Source: Mya arenaria
Lineage: Eukaryota > Mollusca > Bivalvia > Myida > Myidae
Length of the DNA stretch: 64,000 nucleotides
NCBI RefSeq assembly: GCF_026914265.1
Contig: NC_069126.1
Location: 77,069,232 to 77,133,231 of the forward strand
Reading direction: 5' to 3'
Shown: positions 12,351 through 23,640 of the stretch, piece after piece
Layout of the letters: every line of letters starts with the position of its first letter
How positions within the stretch are numbered: position 1 is the first letter of the stretch
Notes under the pieces: model-generated
Database searches by the model: none
Told to the model about the DNA's origin: nothing
The model's input: the letters and a program-made list of their open reading frames with translations, nothing else
Translations under genes and position numbers: made by a program

Positions 12351-12785
12351 CAGTGTTTTTTTTCAATTTTAGGGGAATGGGGCCAGGGCCCGTCAGGAGG
12401 GGAAAATCGCGTCGTAAAAGGGCAAAAAGGGGAAAATGTATAAATGCAAAAATCATTAAAGCTTTGCCTTCCTCTTTAATAAATTGATCATGGGACGCTT
12501 GTTTTTTCGTATAATCGTAATATAATTAATTTTCCGAGCGCTTGAACGATACCGATCAATCAAGGGAGACTAGCACGTATGATCACTACGTGTAAAATGC
12601 GGCGCCAAACTGCGTTTACCGTATTGAAAAGTGCCGTAATTACGATCGGCAAAGTTATTTTAGAGGACGATTTTGACATCGTCGGGAGGGGAATTTTTTT
12701 ACTGAAATAGGGGAAAAATATATACTTTTTGGAGAGGGGAATGGGGCCGAATTTCGGCCCCAAATCAGGCCTAAAAAAAACACTG
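12351..12785. repeat. MITE with CAGTG ends and a 5-bp target duplication (hAT5-like)
   Basis: The left end cagtgttttttt (12351-12362) and right end aaaaaaaacactg (12773-12785) are inverted repeats. Both sides are flanked by the same five bases, acatc (12346-12350 and 12786-12790). G-rich 'ggggaatggggcc' blocks lie near both ends. CAGTG-type termini are typical of hAT transposons; a 5-bp rather than 8-bp duplication points to the hAT5 group. No transposase is present, and the minus-strand frames overlapping it are incidental. Confidence 0.75.
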
Positions 12786-12790
12786 ACATC

Positions 12791-13146
12791 GTTATGTTTT
12801 GACAGAATGAAATGAAGAAAACCCCGTCAACCACATAATTATTCGTTGAATATTTCTTTTTTGTGTACGGAACTAATATAAAAAAATAACCTAATCTGGT
12901 AACATTTCTTGTTTTTATGATATTTAATAGACGCAATATCGGAATAACTACCCACTTTTCTTACAAAACAATTTGTACGTGAAGGATTTGCCAAATCAAA
13001 AATCGTAAAAAAATTCGTCAACGTACAATTATTTGGACTAAGGGTACATTATGCTTGCATTTGCAAAAGGGTTAAGTATTAAAATAAAGGTGCAATATAT
13101 GGATACTAAATGAAGATGAAAAATATTCCAAAACATTTAAATATAC
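12791..13146. other. No feature recognised; likely intron
   Basis: Non-coding AT-rich sequence directly downstream (in minus-strand sense) of the ABCG-like exon donor, so probably intronic. Confidence 0.35.
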
Positions 13147-13351
13147 CTTTATGGTGTCCATCCTTGACTGAGTATTTCAGATCTCTAAATTCAATATCAA
13201 AATGTCTTTTCTTAGGAAGGTCATATTTGCTTTTAGGTCCAATGTTTAGACTTTGATCATTTGGTTTCGAAAATCCAGCACTTTTGGACTGCCTTAAAAT
13301 TTTGTCATTATTCAAAGGTATATGACAATGAACTGATAATAGTTCAGCCAT
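13147..13351 (-). CDS. First coding exon of an ABCG1/ABCG4-like half-transporter (partial gene)
   Basis: The minus-strand frame starts at the ATG at 13351-13349 and runs 68 codons to a donor (aaag|gtatat, exon end 13147, phase 1). The N-terminal half is variable and polar, as in ABCG proteins. Residues about 50-64 read HFDIEFRDLKYSVKD, closely resembling the conserved segment that opens the nucleotide-binding domain of ABCG1/ABCG4 (IEFRDLSYSV in the human protein, from memory), about 35 residues before Walker A. Such proteins are dimeric membrane sterol/lipid exporters. The next exon, with Walker A, was looked for on the minus strand to position 1 and not found, so the intron must leave the window or the gene is broken. 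The exon faces RBM7 head to head with about 0.5 kb between start codons. Confidence 0.5.
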
Positions 13352-13857
13352 TCTTAAAGAAATGGCTTACACAGTAATAGATCTATTCTAACACCAAATA
13401 TGTCATTCTCTTTTGTTCATCACATCAGGTCAGCCATTATTCAATTGATTTCCTCTTCTATTTATGGACAAATCCATCTTTCACGGGGTACATAATGCAT
13501 GTTTTTGTATCATTGTTTAAAGATAATCTTAAATAATGTGTATAATTCACTACTACATTGATGTGGAAACATAAAGTTCTACATAAACCATACCCGACTA
13601 TGCAAATTTTATTAAAACATATGTTGTGTATTTGTTTACTTAATATTGTCTCCCCTCTTTAATTTGGATTCACCCAAAAACGTAAACACTGCCATGTGAC
13701 AGGAAGCTCATGGTTCCCTGCGAAAATTGGGAACCAACTAACATACGGATATCATTTGTTTTTGTCCCAAGAAAATAACTGGCGAATATTTTCGGTTTTG
13801 TTTTGTTACAAAAACATTAAATCTTTTAAAACTATCTGGTAATGCAAAAAGTCCACC
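13352..13857. promoter_or_regulatory. Shared intergenic region of a divergent gene pair
   Basis: The 506 bp between the minus-strand ABCG-like start codon and the plus-strand RBM7 start codon must hold the RBM7 promoter, and probably both promoters if the ABCG exon is the true first coding exon. No TATA box at a convincing distance was recognised. The RBM7 start has a good Kozak context (gtccaccATGt). Confidence 0.35.
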
Positions 13858-16566
13858 ATGTCTGTTGATGTTGACAGAACTCTGTGGGTGGGTAATTTAT
13901 CTGAGAAGGTGACAGACGAACTCCTATATGAACTTTTTCTTCAGGTAGGAATCTAGGTTACATTTGAGGTTACACACCACTAACTCTCACCAAAATGTTG
14001 AGGAATCAAACGTATTATTACATAAAATGTGTAAAATGCTTCTATATTTGAAAAAGTGGATAACATTTACTTATGTTATAACATGAATACATGGCTGTTT
14101 TTGGCTATTTCGTTACTAAAAACTTAGATGTCATGTGTACATGCAAACAGCTTTTTCCAAGCCAACTGCAATTGCAAACAAGACTTGCCAACTTGTCATC
14201 CAAGTTCATGTTCACTGAAGAAACCAGAAGCTCAACATCTACTCATTTTGAAAGAAACTTTGCTGGCGCTGTTATGGTACAAAAGAAGAAATATGTAAAA
14301 TATGTAACTTTCAAATGATAGCAGTTATATAAATACAACTTCAAGCATTCACAGGAAAACTACGTCAATATGTCACCACACAGTAACTGTTATAGTTTAA
14401 AAACAGAGTAATTAATAACATTAAATTTGAGGTATATATATAGAAGCAATTGACTGTTGCATTCGTATAAAAACAGCCCAAAAACAATCTTGAGTAAATG
14501 ATGTATAAATGTGAACTTATAACAGAGTAGACATTTACATTGGTCAAGGTAGTTACAAGTACAGCTGCTCTTTGTTCTGATCTAGACTATCTATCTTGAT
14601 CTTTCTTCCATTAATGTGAAACACTTTCATGGTCATAAACATTTGCCAATGAACAGCAGAGTTGAAGAAACAGAGTGAGATACATGAAGATCTGGGTGCT
14701 ATACTCTAGCCTTTCATCCTCACCTAAGGCTTTGGGAACAGCTCTTTGTAGTCCACTCTGCTCTTTTTTCTGTTTTCAGGCTGGACCGCTTGAGAAAGTC
14801 TCCATTGCAAAGGAAAGAGATGGGAGATTGAAGGGGTTTGCATTCATCACCTTCCAACACAATGCTTCAGTGCCCTATACCATACAGCTTTTTGAAGGCT
14901 CCCAGCTTCATGGCAGGCCACTTAAACTGCAGTGCAGACCAGGTAAACTCCATTCTCCTGCATGTTTTATGGTAAAGCTACACTCAAAGTAGTTGTTTAT
15001 GTGAGATGTTCATCTGCATTTTAAGGACGAGGACTTAAAGATGCACTCTTACTCCCAAATAAGATTTACTGAAATTAATAATATTGTTTTAATATTCCAA
15101 AAAGGATGAATAAATATCAAAAACAATGGGTCTTATGAAGGATACCGAGTTTAATTTGAAAGAAATGAGCATAAAACACGGTATTGCTACCTTATAAGAC
15201 TATAATAGACCACAGTAAATCTTTTAGCATTCACCAATCATTTAATATTTTTGTGATTTCTGCTATCGAATACACGGTTACAATCTTGTAATCAGTAATT
15301 AATACTTTCCATAAATGCATTATTTAGTAAGTAGTTAAAGTTTAGTCAGTCAAATTGAATGTTTGTTATACATGTGTATGTAATGATTTTGAATAAGTGT
15401 GTCACTTTAATTTGTAAGTTACCTACAAAATCATGCTGTTTGGCATTCCTTCTAACACAGAAATTTCAAATTTAAGTTTTTTTGATTAACAGTAATAATA
15501 TCTTTGAAATTTCATCGGTTGTTTAAACAAAATCTCAGAAATATTACTTCTGTTGCACCATTCTGGGACTGATGCTGTAGCCTTTCTGATCAGGAACAAC
15601 ACTTCTTTTTAAAAAAAAATGACTAGAACAAAATGCATAGAAATGAACAGGAATGCTTTAAAAAATATGAGACATGAGAATGTGATCAAGTTTGTTCCTG
15701 AATACATTTATGATGAACTCTTCCATAATACAGGAACAGTTTGAGGGTCCAATTTGTTCATAATACAATTAAAAAGGATCTTTTTTTTCAAAATTTAAGT
15801 TGGGCATTATATTTTTACAGACTAGTTTGAGGAAAAGTATATGTTTTAGCATTTGGATGGGGCAAAACTTCGCCCGTAAATTGGTCAAAACCCTTACTTT
15901 ACTTCATTCATGGAAGAAGCATGTTTTGTTCTATTCTTTAATTTCATTTAATATAACAATTATAAGGCTGTATGCTTCTTTACGTTTTTTTCAGGCTCTA
16001 TACATCAGCAACAACAGCAACAACAGCAGCAACTGATGATGAACATGAGAAACCCCTACCAGCAGAGCTCTCCAATTCCACAGAACCCGTACATGAACCC
16101 AAACATGCCCATGATGCGCATTAATAGCCGGCCACAGAACCCGTACATTGGCAACCAGTCACCAATCCCACCCCAGCCAAACTTTCAGCGCTCACATACA
16201 TGGCACGGTGGTGAGATGAACTCCCTGTCTGATAACGAGCAATCTGGTACCCGGGATGGGAGGGACGGGTCGCGAGATCGGGACAATGGAAGTAGTAGAG
16301 AACGTCACACCGATAGAGGCAGACATAGGCATACTGACAGGGATCGAGATAATTCTGGTCGAGACAGGTCAGGCAGCAGGAACTGGAATGAGGATTATAG
16401 AGGGTCACAGAGCCCCAGTAGTTACAGGGATGGATATGACAATAGTGGTCATGACCTGCAAGCCAAGAGACAACGAGTGTTGGAAAAGACTGACAGACTG
16501 AAGGAAAGTTATCACCGGGGAAACAGACACCAGCATGGTCATGATAGAAAGAGGGGAAGATATTGA
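13858..16566 (+). CDS. RBM7: RBM7, RNA-binding subunit of the NEXT complex
   Basis: Three coding exons: 13858-13944, 14780-14942 and 15995-16566, all with GT/AG junctions (phases 0 and 1), giving 273 aa (human RBM7 has 266). The RRM spans residues about 7-84: RNP2 is LWVGNL (residues 9-14) and RNP1 is KGFAFITF (47-54). The flanking VTDELLYELF, QAGPLEKV and HGRPLKLQ are near-textbook RBM7. After the RRM come a nine-glutamine run (start of exon 3), an Asn/Pro/Met-rich stretch, and an Arg/Asp/Ser-rich tail ending HDRKRGRY. RBM7 works in the nucleus with ZCCHC8 and the helicase MTR4, binding U-rich nascent RNA and delivering promoter-upstream and 3'-extended transcripts to the exosome. The start is fixed by the Kozak match and family alignment. 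RBM11 is the only close alternative; the long Arg/Asp tail and single-copy context favour RBM7. Confidence 0.93.
15034..15420. repeat. Probable MITE remnant in RBM7 intron 2
   Basis: Starts 'cttaaagatgcactcttact', a phrase I know as the end of a common bivalve TTAA-type MITE. A matching inverted right end was not found clearly, so the element is truncated or decayed and the right limit is a guess. Confidence 0.35.
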
Positions 16567-16779
16567 GTTTGCAATGTAAAAGTGTATCCTGATATATGTG
16601 TTCATTATTTTGTAAGGTGTACAATTGTTTTTAACATTCTTCCTTTCGTGAAGTGAGCCAAAATTAGTTCGATAACTTTGACTACATGTCACAAACAAAC
16701 TTCATTTAAAACAGAAATTGATCATGCCAAATAGAACAGGGAAAACAATGTTGAAATGTGTGTTTCGGTATACTTCTCC

Positions 16780-16785
16780 AATAAA
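16780..16785 (+). promoter_or_regulatory. Polyadenylation signal of RBM7
   Basis: Canonical AATAAA about 215 bp after the RBM7 stop codon, followed by T-rich sequence ('gattttgcttcatgcacactttttgc'). It is the first good signal downstream. Confidence 0.6.
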
Positions 16786-17339
16786 AGTGATTTTGCTTCA
16801 TGCACACTTTTTGCACAAGGAACTGCATGGCAAATTTTAAACAAGATTTTACCAACTTATCAATTCAGTGATCCTCTATGAAAGTTATTGGAAAATTGTT
16901 ATCTTGGTTAATTTCCCCAACAATACCAGTATATGGAAAAAGGCTCATAGTTATGAAAGCCCAGTTATACAACATTGACATTTTGTCACCACTGCTTTAT
17001 TTGATAAGCTGCAGGATGTTGTCATATGTTTTCTGACTAAGTAAGACTTTTTCATATAATTTATTCAACCATATTACAAAACCGAGGAGGAGCTGTAAAG
17101 TGGCCCCTTTACCTGCCTGTTTGAAGATGATGTTACATGTGTACAAATGCCTCTGGTTTTGAGAAAATACAATAATTATCTTACAAAGAACACCTAACTT
17201 TTTAGCACTATTATTATTATTATCAGTTTTTTATTTTAATATAACTTAATAATACATCCTTATTACGGGTATCACATTTTGTCTTTTGTGGCATTTATAG
17301 TTAACATTTTATCTAGATAATGTTACACACAGAAATAAT
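16786..17339. other. No feature recognised
   Basis: Non-coding sequence downstream of RBM7. Contains a short (TTA)n run near 17210-17225; otherwise nothing. Confidence 0.4.
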
Positions 17340-17640
17340 ATTGCAGCAGTGATTAGCATAAGATGACGAAAAGTGTCATGCCCATGAACTGGGTCTTCAG
17401 CTTTCAAGGTCAAGGTCACTATGTACCACAGATTTTTTCAGTTATGTAAATATGTTTGGAAATAATTTAGCTCCTTATTGTGATGACCATAAGATTATAA
17501 CGCCCACATGACTAGGGTCTCTAGCTTCAATGTCATGGTCAGTGCGCATCTCAGAACTTTGTCAGATTTGCTATATAAGCCTTACTGATTACTGTGGTTT
17601 GTGTCTTCACAGGTCCATAATGTTAATAAGGGTCTGGATT
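17340..17640. repeat. Interspersed repeat piece ('caaggtcaaggtcacta')
   Basis: Two related halves: 'aactgggtcttcagctttcaaggtcaaggtcac' near 17388 and 'actagggtctctagcttcaatgtcatggtcag' near 17510, about 120 bp apart in direct orientation. Non-coding; wording typical of molluscan tandem-derived repeats. Confidence 0.5.
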
Positions 17641-17811
17641 TCACATATCCTCCATAAGATCAGGAAATGTTGTATCAGGTGAGATATATTGCGACCTTAC
17701 ACTGAAAGCAACAATTTGATTGTAGATTTTCGAAAAACCTACCAAAGTCTTAATGCGAACATAACATCATGACGTTGTTGAAAAGTTATTTCACTGTTTG
17801 AAGCATTGAAG

Positions 17812-18463
17812 CATACATGCCATATTTTCAGGAGACCATTCAGGGGGATTTGTTCAGAAAGGCTGAAAATTCAGGCGGATTTTGGTAGTATTCAGGGTGA
17901 TTTTTTAGCAGGTTTAAGTTGGTGAAATTTCTTAGTATTTTTAAACGCGAAAGTATGAAAAAAATTATTAACATATATTTTGCTATGAAAACCTCTAACT
18001 TTTTCATTATACAGAATTATTTTATGTCATGATTTATCATATTCTTATGATACACTGTCATGTCATACTGTAATACTGTAAATTAAATTTAACTTCCTGA
18101 GACACTAAGAGAATGGAATGAAAATTATTAATTTCTTCCTTTTCCAAAATAATAATATTTCTTTGCCTTTGATCATTACTTCAAATTAATTGATCACTTG
18201 TTGTTAAGGTTTTCTTTTGGCATTTATCAAACCTTTTTTTAAACAGTTTTACCCATGCATAGTTGTTTCTTTACATTCAGTTTTACTCACATACTGTGGT
18301 TTCACTTTGTCATTATTGCCTGATGTAAAATATAAAAAAAATAATATTTTAATTTTTTTTTTTAAATTCCGGGGGATTTTTATCTCCCGCCGGGAGACCG
18401 GGGAATGGATCGAAATTCCGGGGTTTTTTCCCCCCCCCCCCGCCGGGGGATATGGCATGTATG
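17812..18463. repeat. MITE with perfect 14-bp TIRs and a 7-bp target duplication
   Basis: catacatgccatat (17812-17825) and its exact reverse complement (18450-18463) bound the element. It is immediately flanked on both sides by attgaag (17805-17811 and 18464-18470). Inside are 'ttcaggagaccattcaggggga'-like G-rich blocks near the left end and their C/G-rich counterparts near the right end (18370-18450). No transposase. Superfamily not certain; a 7- or imperfect 8-9-bp duplication leaves Merlin- or Mutator-like parents possible. Confidence 0.75.
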
Positions 18464-18479
18464 ATTGAAGTATCATTTT

Positions 18480-19395
18480 TGGCTTGACTATTTGAAGAAT
18501 AAGGAGGCTTTACTTCTTGCACCTGTGTCAGCGTTGGGTTCAAGTCTTAGAGCAAGTTGGAATTTTCACTTATTACTCCAATACCTTTCATTCAATTCAC
18601 TTATTATTTCACAAAGTTGTTCAGGAGCATCATACAATGAGGTTACACACCTCCATACTATCCTTAATACAAATTATGGCCCCTGATTGACCTGAGTTAG
18701 AGTTTTAGGACACACTGTGTCAGGTTAAAATTTTAGGATAAGTTGGGATTTTTACTTAAAACGTTTGTACCCTTCATTCTATTGCATTAATACTTAACAC
18801 AATGATTAAAACCATCTTACAATATGAATAAGGAAACATAACACCATTTCATCCTAAATACAAATTATGGCCCCTGGTTGATTTAGGAACTTGGGCTTGA
18901 GTTTAAGGGCACATTTTGTGTGTTTAAAGGTAAGGGCAAGTAGGGATTTTCACTAACTACTTCTATGCCCTTGATTCAATTTACTTAATACTTCACATAG
19001 TTACCCATATTATTACCCATAACACCGTATTAACCCTAATTATAGATTATGGCCCTTGATTGACTTTTTAGCTCGACTTTTCGAAAAATAAGGAGGGCTT
19101 TTTCACTTATAAGTCCAATACCCTTCATTCAATTCCCTTAATACTTCACACAGTTGTTCATGGCCATCACATAATGAGGTTAGTTAACTAGATATTATCC
19201 TTTATACAAATTATGGCCCCTGATTGACTTTGGAACTTGGGTTAAAGTTTAAGGGCAGGTTGTGATATTTATTAATAACTTCTATACCCTTCATTCAATT
19301 GACTTAAAACTTGCACAATTAATGATGACCATCTTACAATAAGGGTACATAACTCCATTTAAAGCCTAAATACCAGTTATGGCCCTTGATTTACT
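18480..19395. repeat. Tandem array of about 165-190-bp units
   Basis: Five diverged direct units, each with 'cccttcattcaatt.acttaatacttcacac' and ending '.acaaattatggcccctgattga' (ends near 18690, 18883, 19063, 19229, 19393). Some units add 'gaataaggaggctttt'. Non-coding. Confidence 0.75.
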
Positions 19396-19399
19396 TTTT

Positions 19400-22300
19400 T
19401 TTTAAATTTTCTTTTGATTTCTTTTGACAAGCATATTTTTATATTCTAAACCAGATTTTCACAAAGGGATAACAAGTTTTAAGAATGACTTGTGTCATTG
19501 TTTGGGCTGGCTGGTGGGAGGGCAGCGTCACAGTCACCTTGTGTATTGAATAAATTTAGCTAGGTTTGACATCTATTGACCAAACTTGGTATATAGGAAG
19601 AGGTTATAGAGACCTTTCATGAGATTGCGTTTGAGGCCCACAGGATCAAGGTCAAGGTCAAAGTTATTATTAATAGAAAAATGGTTGGTATTGAATAACT
19701 TAAGGAAGTTGTTATATTGCGAGCGAACTTGGTATATATAAAAAAGTTTAAAGAGACCTTTCATGGGATTGTGTAATGGTCACTGTTTAGTTTTTAATTT
19801 GATTTTTATTGCTTTTGACAGGCACATACATCAATATTGTATTCACCTCTAAGTCAAAGCGGCGTAGTCGAGCGCGCTGTCTTACGACAGCTCTTGTTTC
19901 TTATTTCTTCTTTGATTGCTTTTAACAAGCACATTTTTTATATTTTGAACCAAAGTGAAACCTGGCTATTAGAATGATGAACGCCATGTTAAGGGGCAGG
20001 CTGGCATGAGGGTGGCGTCAAACCTATGATATAGAATAATATTAGTTGGGTTTGAAAAATGGTGACCAAACTTGGTATATAGGAAGAGTTTACGGAGACC
20101 TTTCATGGGAATGTGTTTGGGGCCTCTTAAGTTTCAAGGTCAAGATCACTGTTATTAAAAGTAGAAAAGTGGTGGGTACTGAATATCTTTAGTAAGGGTT
20201 GACATATTGCCTCTAAAATTGGTATATAGGAATAGTTTATAGAGACCTTTCATGGGATTGTGTTGGGGGCTCCGAGAGTCATGGTCAAGGTCAAGGTCAC
20301 TGTTCCTAAAATAGAAAAAAAAATGTTGAGTACTGAATATTTTTAGTAAGGGGTTGACATATTTTGACCAATACTTATGTGAAAAACTACAGAAACAAGC
20401 TCAGTAGCAAAAAGCTTAAACATAAAGCTGGTTTAATGGCACTGGGTAAAGGCCAAAGATATAGAACATTAAAGCAAAAACAAACAAAAACACAAACAAA
20501 AAACATAGAAGAACGGCACAAAATATCGACAAAAATCATGGGACGTCGCCCAGGCTTTATATCATTAGATAACAGAAATATCGCTTTAGGATTGCTGGAA
20601 GCCGGTATACGCCCAGCTGACGTCGCACGTAGTTTTGGTGTTCACGAACGGACTATTTTTCGTCCGCAAGTACGATTTATTCAAACAGGCAGCATTACGG
20701 ACAGGTCGCGGGCAGGCAGACCTCGTAAAACGACGCCACGCGAAGATCGGTACATAGTGACGTCATCTCGACGTCATCGTTTCATGGTTGCCTGGAAGAT
20801 CACAAATCAATTGAGAACTGCCACAGGAACCAGAATTTCGGTTTTCACTGCACTTATTCGTTTGAAGGCCGCACGACTTCGCGCTCGTCGCCCTTACGTT
20901 AGCATTCCGCTGAGTGCGCGTCACCGTATAGCATGTCTCTCCAAGTTTCAATCTGCAAGGGGCAGATGGCAGGGTGTGTGTATGGAGACGCAAAGGTGAA
21001 CGGCTGGATCCTGCTAACGTCATCCAACGTGATCGATACGGTGGTGGAACAGTTATGATATGGGGCGGGATTTCATACAGTGGAAAAAAATAAAACAATA
21101 CGTGGAAATCGACATGCTGTTCGCTATTGTGATGACATCATTGTTCTCGTCGTTGCACCGTACATAGCCAACCGTCATGCTGACGTTCTACAGCAGGATA
21201 ACGCTCTTTCCCACACTGTACGTTACACACAAAACGTTCTGGCTGGACACAACATCGACACCCTTGATTGGCCTGCAAAATCACCTCATTTCTCACCAAT
21301 CGAGCATATGGGATTACCTTGGACGTAAAGTACGTAGCAGAGATGACGTCAATAACGTTGCAGACCTTGAGGAGTGGGCGAGAATACCACTTGAGACGTC
21401 GGTGTGATGCAGTTATGGAAGCGAGGGGTGACCACACTAGATATTGGCATGGACATAATCTTTTTTCATTTGGACCCTTATGCTAAATATGAAGTGTAAA
21501 ATACTGGAATCAGCTGGTATTGTGTGTTGTTTAAATTGTTAACAAATGTTGGATATTAAATCAACTATGTGATAAGTCAAATGGTTTTACGTTATAGTTT
21601 TATTTCCGAAAATTATTTTACAAAGTAGAAGTACGGACTAAACTTTTTCTTCTGAGCATATATATATATAAAACTAGGTATGTTTATTAAGGATTATTAG
21701 GTAACACCTTGGAACGGTCAGTAAAATGTAAATTTACTGGGAGGTTAAACCAGTTGACGTGCACAAACCTCACTCTTATCCCAACAATCATAAATAAAGA
21801 AAACATGTAAAAGGTATTTCTTATCAAAGTATGCATTTACTTGAGGATCTATTTTTTTAATAATAAAACTTGGTATAAAGGAAGAGTTTATGAAGACCTC
21901 TCATTGGACTGCGTTTGGAACCCCTAGGGTTATGGTTACTTTTTCTATAAATAGAAAAAAACTGTTGGTTCTGAATAACTTAAATGTTGGGTTGACATTT
22001 TGCGACCAAGCTTTGTATATAGGAATAGTTTGTGGAGACCTTTTATGAAATTGGGGCCCCTAGGGTCAAGGTCACTTTTACTGAAAACAGATAACCGTCA
22101 AACGGTTTGGTAATGAATAACTTTAGTTAGAGTAAACATATTGTGACCAAATTCGGTATATAGGAAGTGTTAAAAGAGTACGTCCATGGGATTGCATTTG
22201 GGGCCTCTAGGGTCAAGGTCAATGTCACTGTTAATAAAAATAGAAACAAACTAGTTAAAACAGAATCACACAACAAAGGCTGAAGTTCTTCTGTCAATTA

Positions 22301-22460
22301 TTGAAATCCTGGTTTTGTCGCATTGCGGCGTTTCTGGTTTACTTTTTTATTTGTCTTTTTTTATTGCTTTTGACAGGCACACATTAAATTATTATTGAAT
22401 TAATTTCTGAGAAAAAGCGGCGTAAAGTCGAGCACGCTTTTCTACGACAACTCTTGTTAT
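19400..22460. repeat. Tandemly organised element of about 143-bp units, split by a Tc1 insertion
   Basis: The unit 'accaaacttggtatataggaagagttta.agagacctttcatgggattgtg.ttgggg.ct..agggtcaaggtcaaggtcactgtta' occurs near 19570, 19725, 20060 and 20200, then after the Tc1 element near 21867, 22005 and 22145. A boundary sequence with a hairpin (ctgtc-ttac-gacag) in 'gcggcgtagtcgagcgcgctgtc' occurs at 19858-19900, with a diverged copy at 22420-22456. A repeat end shared with the 4.5-kb element lies at 22308-22335. Minus-strand frames inside are incidental. Confidence 0.7.
20364..21490 (+). mobile_element. Broken Tc1/mariner transposon (DD34E family)
   Basis: Transposase similarity starts at the ATG at 20538 (MGRRPGF). 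An N-terminal helix-turn-helix region follows (ADVARSFGVHERTI, then GRPRKTT). The middle is deleted: the sequence jumps from SKFQSARGRWQ straight to VCVWRRKGERLDP, removing the segment that should carry the first catalytic Asp. It then continues through VMIWGGISYSG, VAPYIANRHADVLQQDNA (second Asp codon 21197-21199) and DWPAKSPHFSPIEHM (Glu codon 21302-21304). The Asp-to-Glu spacing is 34 residues, the DD34E signature. At least two frame changes separate the pieces, so it cannot make an enzyme. It interrupts a tandem repeat whose sequence breaks near 20373 and resumes near 21867, so the insertion is about 1.5 kb. A clear TIR pair was not recognised. Confidence 0.85.
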
Positions 22461-23640
22461 TTCACTGATAGATGTCCATAAACCACCGGAAGCATATAAT
22501 GAACAATATTCTATAAATTTCTACCTATAAGATCCAAAAAGGGCAGTCCCTTTCTTCCATTTTACTATAAACATACCACTAGATATGTTATACCTCGACC
22601 ACGTAGCGGTTTGGGCTATAGAGGAATCACATTGTCCCGTCCGTCTGTTCGTCCGTCCGTCTTTGGATATCGAGGCAAGTCGACTATTCTCCATTACTCC
22701 ATAATGAGCCGCGTCGTGCGATTTCGGGCCTTAGGACAAAAAAGTACTGAAAAGTAATAGCACCTGTGTGGACTTTCCGTCGACAAGTATGTGAATAGTT
22801 TTATTGTTTAATGAAATAGCACTGTACATTATACAAACGAAACGGACCCATTCGAGGTAAGTACTAACTCTAAATTTGATTTAATTATTATTTTGAAAAC
22901 AAGTAGTCGTAAATTAATACATTTTTTTTAAAAAGATCAATCTAGATACTCTACCAAACGCTTTTTCTTGATTTAGGTTAGCTGTTCTTGGAACAAGCAT
23001 CGATATATCCATTCAATTTAATGTATCAGGTTTCCAATTAAGTGAACATTATCAAACATGGAACGACTTTCAACATAACATGTTTGACTTATACCAATAT
23101 ACTAGGGAGAACATTGCTTAATCTATAAATTACATTGTTTGATTATCTCTTTTTGTTCTTTCTAAATACGGCAGGTCTATAATTGTTCATAGCTGATGCA
23201 TTATCTTCTATTGGTGAGCACGCTTGCGGTGAGCTCGACATAGTTGTCTCAACGGCGTTGAGACCCAGCAACAAGACCCAGGGTCTTTACCTCAAAGGTC
23301 AAGGTCACACTTAAAGGTTAAATGTCAAAATGACAGTTGATAGTACTGGTCTGTACAAGACCTTGTACGTGTTGTATTTTTACCATGCATTATAAGATCT
23401 AAAAAAAACTTTCTATGAAGGTTTACAATGACGAGGCCACGTTTCATACAAAAGACCCAGGGGTGTACCTCAAAAGGTCACGGTGTCACTTAAAGGGTTA
23501 ATTTCAAAACAATGGGAAAGTGGTTGAAGCGATTTAAGAGATTTAGGTTTGCATCATGGTAAGGAGAAACAGACGGAGAAGTGCAAGTTTGCAACATATT
23601 CAATGGGACCAGAAGGAGAAGAAATTTGCACCCTGGTCAC
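22461..23640. other. Non-coding stretch with repeat fragments
   Basis: 22590-22760 contains a 'cgtccgtctgttcgtccgtccgtct' run preceded by 'ggctatagaggaatcacattg', part of a familiar bivalve repeat. 23220-23520 has two copies of 'acaagacccaggg.gt.tacctcaaaggtcaaggt'. No gene is seen. Confidence 0.45.

Noticed and set aside
12196-12936. Overlapping minus-strand open frames of 67-93 codons
   Set aside because: They cross the borders of the CAGTG MITE and have no recognisable domains.
16121-16698. Minus-strand open frames of 97 and 167 codons over RBM7 exon 3
   Set aside because: They are shadows of the Arg/Asp/Ser-rich RBM7 coding sequence, with no splice context and no family resemblance.
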